A DNA stretch of 64,000 bases from Arion vulgaris (taxonomy: Eukaryota; Mollusca; Gastropoda; Stylommatophora; Arionidae): positions 82,095,150 through 82,159,149 of the forward strand of contig CM036755.1 of NCBI GenBank assembly GCA_020796225.1. The letters are read 5' to 3'. This document shows positions 55,140-64,000 of the stretch, in pieces (the stretch's first letter is position 1; each line of letters opens with the position of its first letter). The notes under the pieces were generated by a model that was given only the letters and a program-made list of their open reading frames with translations, was not told the DNA's origin and ran no database searches. Both the position numbers and the translations under genes were made by a program.

Positions 55140-55585
55140 GAGGTTGTTGATTGATTGATTGATAGGACCATCGTCATTGCATTTCTGTGAGCAACATATT
55201 GTCACGATCTCTTTCTTACACATGAAGAATTCAGCAGCAGTGCATGAATTATGTAGCAGCGGCGAGGTCTGTGTGTAATTTAGAAGATGATAAAAATATT
55301 GTGTGGGAATTTAATTTTTGTAAATACTTTTTAAAAAAAGAATGTGCCTGGGAAACGGTCTTCCAGCTGCTCTTCTCCATTTTGAATTGTCAAGGGTTCT
55401 TTTACGTGCCCAATTTGAACACGGGACCTACGTTTTATCGTTGATCTACTATAGGACTAGGAACTGGATCTCACCTACACTGAGATAATTGATCTCTGAA
55501 AAAATACCCCGTTGACTCAACGAGTAGCGAACAGGTACCTTTGGAATGAGAGGCTAGCTCCTAACCTCTACGCCACAGAGAAGTA
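55140..55585. repeat. Dispersed repeat Q, copy 2, uninterrupted
   Basis: The empty-site version of 39045-39660. Contains GGGTTCTTTTACGTGCCC where copy 1 has the LINE insertion. Confidence 0.82.
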
Positions 55586-55734
55586 TGTTGATGTTGTTAC
55601 CTCTGTCCTCCAATGGCTCTCTGAGAATAATTGATGGAGACCAATTGTGTTGTACTACTGTCAATCTTATTACTATGACCCACTACGTCATGTTACGGTA
55701 TGAATGAATGTCGTTTCGGGGTAAAAGGCTCATG

Positions 55735-56105
55735 AGGTCATGGTGGTAACATGAGCCAGGGTTAGCGAGAGGGCGCGCTAACCAAGACCCTGCCCCCAAC
55801 CTCCACGCGGTGACCCTGGAAACAGACTATTGTTCCGGTCTGGCTAAGAGGGCAGGGATCGGGGAGAGAAAACTACTGGTAGTGGTAGCAGTGCAAGTAC
55901 GGAAACACGATAAAGATACATAAAAACAAAATGCACTAATCTTCTGACCGATGTCCAACAAGATATTGCCCAAGTCCCTGAACGCAAAGAAACAGCAACG
56001 AAACGTCTCAGACATGGATGAGAGGTGCATCCAGTGACCAAACGTATGCCCACGTAGGGCGAAGCTCGAAGCCCTGAGGAGGGGCAAACATTGCCAGCCG
56101 TCGGC
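55735..56105 (-). repeat. GC-rich repeat G, copy 3
   Basis: CAACCTCCACGCGGTGACCCTGG, GGTCTGGCTAAGAGGGCAGG, GGATGAGAGGTGCATCCAG, CCCACGTAGGGCGAAGCTC: the reverse of copies 1 and 2, in order. Confidence 0.72.
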
Positions 56106-57030
56106 AAGAATAAATAAGACAGGACCGTAACGAATAAAAGTCTACCCTCGTGTTGGTGCGTGAGAAGATTGCAGCTGACCTAGCATTGGTAGCCTGGTGC
56201 AGACACATGTACTGGGCAAGGTTTGCCGAGCGCAAAAGAACAAGTTGCGTTTTAGTGCATAACGAAACTACCCGCCCTGGGAAAACCGTGCAAGGTACTG
56301 TGCGACTAAAAATTAACATCCCCGGAAGAACTGAGGTTGGTGATTCCTAACGGGACTGCCAGCCATGGGGCAACCGGGCAATGTTCGATTGCAGTCGTAA
56401 CTAACATCCCGGAATAACTGGGGCGGGTGATGGCGGCGAGCGAAAAATACACAGTTACGCTGATAGCGCCGACTGAAACGACCCTCTACATTGTTTGTAC
56501 TCGGCCCCATGCCAGTGCTTTCGACGTTAATTGCAAATTGTCACGTACCAATGCGCGTCTAGAAAAGGCTGAGAATGTTCCTTCTCCGGATCAGACTCAA
56601 AATGTACGGTAAAGCAAGGCCGACAATGTACGGACCTGACAGGAAGTCCGGGTCTGAACATTGGCGAAGGCCGATACTTTACACGGTGTCTTATACGAGT
56701 AAGACGCCGTCCGAGGATAAGCTTACAAGCCCCGAGAAATATTTCTCAGTCAGAACGGGCATGAACAGCGTAACTCACTGTCCTGGCGTAGATCACAAAG
56801 CCCAAAATACGGCAAAGCTGATCGTACCCTAGGAAAGCTCACCTAGTAAATCAAAAGCTGGCTGAAAACGAACACCCCACCGAAGGATAAGCAACTGGGC
56901 TCCAATAGGTGCTGAAGGCTGGTGCACGTACATTACGTTCGGACGTTTGGCTGTTTATATATCACAATGAGAATGATTAAAACAGGCCTAGAACGATCGA
57001 AGAAGAAGAAGAAGAAGAATGTCGTTTCTG
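56106..57030. other. Unrecognised, ends in a GAA run
   Basis: More GC-rich than its surroundings. ACATCCCCGGAAGAACTGAGG and ACATCCCGGAATAACTGGGG are related blocks about 85 bp apart. Ends AACGATCGAAGAAGAAGAAG, like a SINE-A tail. Possibly an unknown retroelement; no motif recognised. Confidence 0.4.
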
Positions 57031-57239
57031 GAGGCATCCTTCTTCTTCTTCAGCGATCTCTGGTCATGCGCTTAGTTTACTGTGAAAAACAAACTTGGTA
57101 GTCAGGTTCAGGTTTGTCAGGTTTCTCCAAAGCTTAGTTTTTAGATCGACTGAGTGTGGCCACATGTTGCTTCCCAGTTCACCCCGAAGAGTTGGTAAAT
57201 TTATGCAGGACATGATCAGGCCTTTCAGCAGTGCCTGCT

Positions 57240-57490
57240 GACACTAGCAGAGAGCTGTTTGACTTATTCCTAGTCTATGTAAGTGTCTACAGTGTCCGGT
57301 ACCTAGGCGAAGTATAATGACCTGGTCTATTTTGCTAAGGTCTTTGATTAAGTCTTTTCCATAATTATATCCAGTATCTGTCTTCCAGTCTACGGTAGGT
57401 TTCTCTGAATGAAAATTTTGATCTCTTGAAAAGACAGTTGTTGGTAAATCATCTCTTTGGTACTCAACCTTCTGGAGATTGCGCAAATCT
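57240..57490 (-). mobile_element. RNase H LINE C-terminal fragment
   Basis: Minus strand QVIILRLGTGHCRHLHRLGI, the cysteine/histidine tail (RLRTGHC.L) also seen at 11950-12080. Upstream sequence unrecognised. Confidence 0.6.
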
Positions 57491-57870
57491 ACCTGCCCTG
57501 GTTATGCGTGTGTTCGAGGGAAATGAGAGAGTAAATAGTCTTGAGTCGGCATCACTGATCGGTTGAACATTGACGATGAATAAGAGTGTTGTCAGGGGCC
57601 AGCCAGTGGATAGAGCTGACATTTTGAACGCCCTCATAGAGTGTGGCCGCAAAGAAGATTTTCATTTAAATCAAACCACGTCAATTACTTGATTGCAAGT
57701 GCTGGGATTGAAGACTGCAGGGGCTAGTAACACAAAAGATATGTGGGTAGGCTCACCAATCAAAATCGAACTGGTACGGTCAGTCGCTGGACGCTTTGTG
57801 GAGATATTACGAATGAGATCAGATCACAAATGGACATGTCGGAAGTGCAAATGAAGATATTCCAAACTGA
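57480..57870 (+). mobile_element. LINE-J 3' fragment
   Basis: GQPVDRADILNALIECGRK, CAATCAAAATCGAACTGGT, GGAGATATTACGAATGAG, GAAGATATTCCAAACTGAAAC. Matches 31560-31840. Confidence 0.78.
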
Positions 57871-58059
57871 AACTGAAAGAGTTATGTTCTTTGTATGTTT
57901 AGTGACAATCAGTTAGATAAATTGTTAGATAATCTGTTAGATAATATGTTAGATAATCTGTTAGATAAGTCGCAGGTCGTTTTATTTCGGATCTAGCAAG
58001 TATGTTAAGAAATCTTTAATAACAAGTTGCGCAAACAAATGTTTGCTTTTCAAATCAGA

Positions 58060-58330
58060 CACAAAAGCTCAAAAGGTATGTGGACTCATTTCCTGCACAC
58101 CGCAAGCCGCAAATGAGGAAATAAATTGATCCTCCTAATCCTGCATTATTTGGACTAGAAATGTGAATTGACAATCATTGTATACCTTACGGTCTACTGG
58201 AAATATTCATTTTTTGTTCCCATGCAAATATAAAAATATAAAAGAGCCTTGATAGTACAATTGTTAGTTCATTTGCTTTGTAGGCGTGTGTTCCAAGAAT
58301 CAATCTCCGCAGTTAAAGTTCGGTTTGTTT
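58060..58330 (+). mobile_element. tRNA-like SINE remnants
   Basis: 58150 has ACTAGAAATGTGAATTGACA, shared with 52760. 58245-58300 (CCTTGATAGTACAATTGTTAG, CATTTGCTTTGTAGGCG) resembles a tRNA D-arm and anticodon arm, with a poor B box. Low confidence. Confidence 0.4.
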
Positions 58331-58604
58331 CAGATCGTCAGGATTTCAGGTTGACTAAATTTCAATTGAGAACCAGGAAAACACCTGTAAGTAAAGACAG
58401 CTGGCGAGAGGTGATCCCTACGTTCTTAGTGGGACGTTGGTCAAAGAAAAAAATCTTCTAATACAGTATTCATCTTCTTCTTCTTCGTTCGTTCTACATC
58501 AATCTAATGTTAGATCACTCGTTGTGGACAGTATATGATTTGGGACTTGAAATGGGAGCTTATTGTGCAAGTTAGGCGTATACAGACCCACAGGCTAGCT
58601 TACC

Positions 58605-58865
58605 CGGTGTATGTATACTTTCATTATGTTAGAAAAGTACAAGAAAAGGCAGAGTAACCAACAACATCATAAGAAAGAAAGTTGGTGCAGAAAATTGCTT
58701 GAATTACATTCAGAGACAGAGAATGATGCGATTCGGGGAGACCACGAAAACGATGGCATATCAGAATCCTGTCAAAACAAGCAAAATAACTATCACCCAA
58801 ACCACTAGAGCAGCTCAAACAAAAACAAAAGCCTCAACACTGGGTAATAACCCGGTAACAGTGTG
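58605..58865 (+). mobile_element. LINE-T 3' fragment
   Basis: GAAAGAAAGTTGGTGCAGAA (as 23740), then AAAATAACTATCACCCAAACC and AACACTGGGTAATAACCCGG. Confidence 0.75.
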
Positions 58866-58984
58866 ACGACACGATCGAATATTCCCGGTCTGCAGTATTG
58901 GGAGGTGAGGTTAACTTATATGTTCTACGTGTCATCAGCGGGATACTGATTTTCAATTTTCTACTTCCAAGAAAGATGCATTTG

Positions 58985-59325
58985 AGATGTGGATATATAG
59001 AAGAATAGGCAGAGTTTCATGGACAGAAAAACAGACAAATAAATTTTAGGAAAACTAGGCATGAAGAAACAATTATTAGAGAAATAAAATTAAGACAAGT
59101 AAAGTATTTTAGACATAAAAGAAATGACACATCTATCAAATTTTTACTAGAGGGAAAGTTGAGGGCGAATAGCAAGAGGAAGACCGAGAGATAAGTGGGA
59201 GGGAAATTTTAAGAAATAGACATTCTGGCAGTGTGCAACACCAAGGCGAAAGACAGAGGATGATGGAGATTTATTGCAGCCAACATTCTATGCAGAGACG
59301 GCACCTGATGATGATGAAGAAACAC
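58985..59325 (+). mobile_element. LINE-D 3' fragment
   Basis: MWIYRRIGRVSWTEKQT-like block, then a GGGCGAATAGCAAGAGGAAG basic tract and the end GACGGCACCTGATGATGATGA. Confidence 0.7.
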
Positions 59326-59601
59326 TAGCCAAAGTCAACTATGAACGTATGTGCCGGCGGACCTCAGGTAAGAATTATGTGAAATGAGACCGCAACTACA
59401 CCACGTGACCTCGCATTCCAGTATTGTTGAATATAAACCAATTCATTTTAAAATCGACACAAAATGCTAAATCGAAGTTATATTATGCAACAAGTTGAGT
59501 TTAACAATAAGGAATATCAATATTATGAATATTTTTCTCCAATAAATTACCATAGACTCAAAGAATTGAATAAAATTGCAAAAAGCTTGCAGTGTTCTAC
59601 A

Positions 59602-59604
<3 letters not shown>

Positions 59605-59684
<80 letters not shown>
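59605..59684. repeat. (AT)40 microsatellite
   Basis: Pure AT dinucleotide run of about 80 bp. Confidence 0.98.
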
Positions 59685-59686
<2 letters not shown>

Positions 59687-59889
59687 CAGCCCCCTTCTTA
59701 AATTAGGTCAGGGGTTTCTCCGTCAGTTATCAGGCCAAGTTAGAGTTGGCTGGGGACTAGCTAACCCCAGCTATGCTGAATACAGAACCAGATACAGAAC
59801 ACATCTTGAAGACCACACTATTCCCCAATATACCTCATGGTATTAAACTTGGTACTTTACACGCTTATATGTATATGTATATACTATAA

Positions 59890-61165
59890 TTTTCTTTTTG
59901 GAACGCTCCATATCGACCATTTGTTAAACCACTCTGTGTGATTTGTATGTGATCCGAGCCTACGAGCTATATTGTACGTTGTGCCAGTTATGCGACTAAA
60001 AGTAGACCAGCACATCCGATTTCTGCGACACTTTTTATTTACTAGTGTAGCTTCCCTAGATCTCTACCTCAGTCGCCTCGTACGAAATGCCTTGTAGGTT
60101 GCAGTGTTGCTATTCTTTGCTCCCTAGATCTCTACCTCTGTCGCCTCGTACGAAATGCCTTGTAGGTTGCAGTGTTGCTATTCTTTGCTCCCTAGATCTC
60201 TACCTCGGTCGCCTCGCACGAAATGCCTTGTAGGTTGCAGTGTTGCTATTCTTTGCTCCCTGGATCTCTACCTCAGCCGCCTCGTACGAAATGCCTTGTA
60301 GGTTGCAGTGTTGCTATTCTTTGCTCCCTAGATCTCTACCTCGGTCGCCTCGTACGAAATGCCTTGTAGGTTGCAGTGTTGCTATTCTTTGCTCCCTAGA
60401 TCTCTACCTCGGTCGCCTCGCACGAAATGCCTTGTAGGTTGCAGTGTTGCTATTCTTTGCTCCCTAGATCTCTACCTCGGTCGCCTCGTACGAAATGCCT
60501 TGTAGGTTGCAGTGTTGCTATTCTTTGCTCCTAGATCTCTACCTCGGTCGCCTCGCACGAAATGCCTAGGTTGCAGTGTTGCTATTCTTTCCTAGATCTC
60601 TCCTCGGTCGCCTCGTACGAAATGCCTTGTAGGTTGCAGTGTTGCTATTCTTTCTCCCTAGATCTCTACCTCAGGTCGCCTCTGTACGAAATGCCTTGTA
60701 GGTTGCAGTGTTACTATTCTTTGCTCCCTAGATCTCTACCTCAGTCGCCTCGTACGAAATGCCTTGTAGGTTGCAGTGTTCTATTCTTTGCTCCTAGATC
60801 TCTACCTCAGTCGCCTCGTACGAAATGCCTTGTAGGTTGCAGTGTTGCTATTCTTTGCTCCCTGGATCTCTACCTCAGCCGCCTCGCACGAAATGCCTTG
60901 TAGGTTGCAGTGTTGCTATTCTTTGCTCCCTAGATCTCTACCTCAGTCGCCTCGTACGAAATGCCTTGTAGGTTGCAGTGTTGCTATTCTTTGCTCCCTG
61001 GATCTCTACCTCAGCCGCCTCGCACGAAATGCCTTGTATGTTGCAGTGTTGCTATTCTTTGCTCCCTAGATCTCTACCTCAGTCGCCTCGTACGAAATGC
61101 CTTGTAGGTTGCAGTGTTGCTATTCTTTGCTCCCCTTGCAAGTCCCGGCAACACACGTGCGGTTC
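59890..61165 (-). mobile_element. SINE-A with its core expanded into a satellite
   Basis: The left end (GGAACGCTCCATATCGACC, TGTACGTTGTGCCAGTTATG) and right end (TTGCAAGTCCCGGCAACACAC) are ordinary SINE-A. The piece between, normally about 70 bp, is repeated 16 times. Confidence 0.92.
60050..61133. repeat. 68-bp tandem array, 16 copies
   Basis: Unit: CCTAGATCTCTACCTCGGTC, GCCTCGTACGAAATGCCTTG, TAGGTTGCAGTGTTGCTATT, CTTTGCTC. It is the SINE-A core. Small deletions in units 8-11 shift the frame. Open frames here are not genes. Confidence 0.95.
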
Positions 61166-62049
61166 AGTAGTAATGTTGGAGATGCGATCGAAACAATCAT
61201 CTGTCCGGAATGCTTAGGGAAAGATTCTTATTAAAGGGTTTTAAGCCGAACAGGTGCCTTCGTGCAATGTGTTTGATCCCTTACGGATCGATACTTCGTC
61301 ACAGAAATGGCATGCCACCTGCCAAGAGTATTGCACAAAGTCACGAGCTTTGCGTTCCGGCAACAATCCCGGTATCTCCGGAAGAAAATGCACTCGTTAA
61401 TAGAAATGCACTGTCCGGATTCAAACGATCGATCTTCGGAACTGAAAATAACACCTTTACCATTTTGTCACAAGACCTCCAATCACTAATCAATAAAGAG
61501 ATTGGAACTATCCCTTTGTAATCACGCAAACTCCACTTTTAACATATTCGTTAGTTTAATTAAAGAGTTAATATAGCTAGGACATTTCAAATTTGAAGCC
61601 TTAAATATACGAACTCTGTATCCGGTCTCAACAAGGAAGTAAAAGATGATTGAACATTAGATACGGTAAATTCTAGTTATTATTGAGACTGGATTTCTTA
61701 AGTTGTTTGGTTGCTTCTAGTAACTGGGGACATGCTAGTAAGTATCTAATTAACATTTCTACCAGTGCGCTTTTTATTTGCATCATGATAATATACACAA
61801 TTATTCACAATGGCAGTATTTACGTTCATCTCGTCTCATCTTTTTTTCATGTATGTACCCCTTCGATGTTAACGTGAAACGTAGGGTTCGAGAGAGTGTC
61901 ATCTATGTGCTTTGTTTAGAGAGAAGTTCAGTGACTCTGCTATTTCATCAATATAGCGCCTGCATGTCCATCCTATCTCCTTGTTTCTGTTTACATTGTG
62001 TAGCATTGCCTGTTAGGACATACTTATTTAGTTTAGTCGTCATATCTTC
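61166..62049. other. Unrecognised, with one 103-codon frame
   Basis: Frame 61210-61521 (+) starts MLRERFLLKGFKPNRCLRAM and ends LSQDLQSLINKEIGTIPL. No motif recognised, no clear splice context, and no second copy in the window. It could be an exon or chance. 61530-62049 has no feature. Confidence 0.3.
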
Positions 62050-62318
62050 ATCACTTCTTCTTCTTCTTCGAACGCACCTTATCGACCACTTGTTAACTAC
62101 TCTTTGTGATTTGTATGTGATCCTAGCCTAAGAGCTATTGTACGTTGTGATAGTTATGCGCCTACAAGTCGGCCAGTACATCCGATTTTTGCAACGCTTT
62201 TCATTTAATAGGCTAGCTTCCCAAGGCCCCTACTTCTGTTGCCTCTTACGACATGCCTTGTATTTCGCGGTGATACTATTCTTTGCTTCCCATGCTGACC
62301 CCGGCAACACACGGGCGC
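62050..62318 (-). mobile_element. SINE-A copy
   Basis: CTTCTTCTTCTTCGAACGCACC, GATTTGTATGTGATCC, TGTACGTTGTGATAGTTATGC, CCTCTTACGACATGCCTTG, CCCCGGCAACACACGGGCG. Its 5' end touches the 87-bp array. Confidence 0.88.
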
Positions 62319-64000
62319 CTGCACATCGAACCAGTTAGTTCATAAGTGTTTAGTCGTCGGAACATCATCACTGCACATCGAACCAGTTAGTATATAATTG
62401 CTATTATCTCTTACTCAGTGTGTCTCTTAGTTTAGTTTAGTCGTCGGAACATCATCACTGCACATCGAACCAGTTAGTATATAAGTGCTCCTATCTTTTA
62501 CTCAGTGTGTCTCTTAGTTTAGTTTAGTCGTCGGAACATCATCACTGCACATCGAACCAGTTAGTATATAAGTGCTCCTATCTTTTACTCAGTGTGTCTC
62601 TTAGTTTAGTTTAGTCGTCGGAACATCATCACTGCACATCGAACCAGTTAGTATATAAGTGCTCCTATCTTTTACTCAGTGTGTCTCTTAGTTTAGTTTA
62701 GTCGTCGGAACATCATCACTGCACATCGAACCAGTTAGTATATAAGTGTTCTATCTTTTACTCAGTGTGTCTCTTAGTTTAGTTTAGTCGTCGGAACATC
62801 ATCACTGCACATCGAACCAGTTAGTATATAATTGCTCCTATCTTTTACTCAGTGTGTCTCTTAGTTTAGTTTAGTCGTCGGAACATCATCACTGCACATC
62901 GAACCAGTTAGTATATAAGTGCTATTATCTTTTACTCAGTGTGTCTCTTAGTTTAGTTTAGTCGTCGGAACATCATCACTGCACATCGAACTAGTTAGTA
63001 TATAATTGCTATTATCTTTTACTCAGTGTGTCTCTTAGTTTAGTTTAGTCGTCGGAACATCATCACTACACATCGAATTAGTTAGTATATAATTGCTATT
63101 ATCTTTTACTCAGTGTGTCTCTTAGTTTAGTTTAGTCGTCGGAACATCATCACTGCACATCGAACCAGTTAGTATATAATTGCTATTATCTTTTACTCAG
63201 TGTGTCTCTTAGTTTAGTTTAGTCGTCGGAACATCATCCCTGCACATCGAACTAGTTAGTATATAATTGCTATTATCTTTTACTCAGTGTGTCTCTTAGT
63301 TTAGTTTAGTCGTCGGAACATCATCACTGCACATCGAACTAGTTAGTATATAATTGCTATTATCTCTTACTCAGTGTGTCTCTTAGTTTAGTTTAGTCGT
63401 CGGAACATCATCACTGCACATCGAACTAGTTAGTATATAATTGCTATTATCTTTTACTCAGTGTGTCTCTTAGTTTAGTTTAGTCGTCGGAACATCATCA
63501 CTGCACATCGAACCAGTTAGTATATAATTGCTATTATCTTTTACTCAGTGTGTCTCTTAGTTTAGTTTAGTCGTCGGAACATCATCACTGCACATCGAAC
63601 TAGTTAGTATATAATTGCTATTATCTTTTACTCAGTGTGTCTCTTAGTTTAGTTTAGTCGTCGGAACATCATCACTGCACATCGAATTAGTTAGTATATA
63701 ATTGCTATTATCTTTTACTCAGTGTGTCTCTTAGTTTAGTTTAGTCGTCGGAACATCATCACTGCACATCGAACCAGTTAGTATTTAATTGCTATTATCT
63801 TTTACTCAGTGTGTCTCTTAGTTTAGTTTAGTCGTCGGAACATCATCACTGCACATCGAACTAGTTAGTATATAATTGCTATTATCTTTTACTCAGTGTG
63901 TCTTAGTTTAGTTTAGTCGTCGGAACATCATCACTGCACATCGAACTAGTTAGTATATAATTGCTATTATCTTTTACTCAGTGTGTCTCTTAGTTTAGTT
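62319..64000. repeat. 87-bp tandem array, about 19 copies, open at the right
   Basis: Unit: TTTAGTCGTCGGAACATCAT, CACTGCACATCGAACCAGTT, AGTATATAAGTGCTCCTATC, TTTTACTCAGTGTGTCTCTT, AGTTTAG. Units 2-6 mostly carry TATATAAGTGCTCC; later ones carry TATATAATTGCTATT. The array continues past the window. Confidence 0.96.

Noticed and set aside
60240..61217. Repeat protein frames in the 68-bp array
   Set aside because: Frame shifts with each unit deletion; sequence is SINE-A core.
62319..64000. CRISPR or promoter array
   Set aside because: The unit repeats in full without spacers; the TATA-like string alone does not support promoters.

Overview
The window is metazoan nuclear DNA: GT-AG introns, long AT-rich non-coding stretches, many dead non-LTR retrotransposons, tRNA-derived SINEs, MITEs and satellites. 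The mix of RNase H-bearing LINEs, endonuclease/RT LINEs with a C-terminal zinc finger, and SINEs built around a TCGTAAGAGGCGACTAA-like core suggests a lophotrochozoan, most likely a mollusc. That placement is inference, not proof.

One host gene is clear. It lies on the + strand as nine exons between 1913 and 38129 and encodes the phosphatase region of a tandem-domain receptor-type protein tyrosine phosphatase. Domain 1 has the WPD loop and an intact HCSSGVGRTG active site, so it should be active. Domain 2 has the fold but a degenerate CRNGASY signature, so it is a pseudophosphatase. All eight exon junctions agree in phase and give 397 uninterrupted codons. The 5' exons (ectodomain, start of domain 1) lie left of the window. 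The last domain 2 exon was not found.

Nearly everything else is transposon or satellite. Ad hoc family labels: LINE-I (RT plus RNase H, AACCAAT tail), LINE-J (second RNase H family), LINE-B (endonuclease, RT, RNase H), LINE-R (one near-complete 3.27-kb copy), LINE-K (RT with C-terminal zinc finger), LINE-S, LINE-D, LINE-T, LINE-E and LINE-W (RT C-terminal remnants), SINE-A, SINE-V and SINE-C, a hAT transposon, a mariner-type MITE, a TTAA-flanked MITE and a foldback element. Target-site duplications at many nested insertions allow their order to be read.

Layout: 1-2.1 kb, LINE-I/MITE then the WPD exon; 2.3-6.1 kb, a 60-bp satellite inside LINE-S; 6.3-14.2 kb, LINE fragments and an inverted LINE-B/hAT pair with nested insertions; 14.6-18.4 kb, LINE-R inserted in an 80-bp satellite; 18.5-38.1 kb, the other eight phosphatase exons with transposon-filled introns; 38.2-64 kb, no recognised host gene, LINE and SINE debris, a GC-rich repeat family, and an 87-bp satellite running off the right end.

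The most interesting signal is that at least six tandem arrays are amplifications of short internal pieces of transposons: RT C-terminus (60 bp), RT thumb region (48 bp, in frame), LINE zinc finger (38 bp), SINE body (68 bp), SINE tail plus flank (65 bp) and a tRNA-like SINE head (48 bp). This looks like a recurrent process in this genome.
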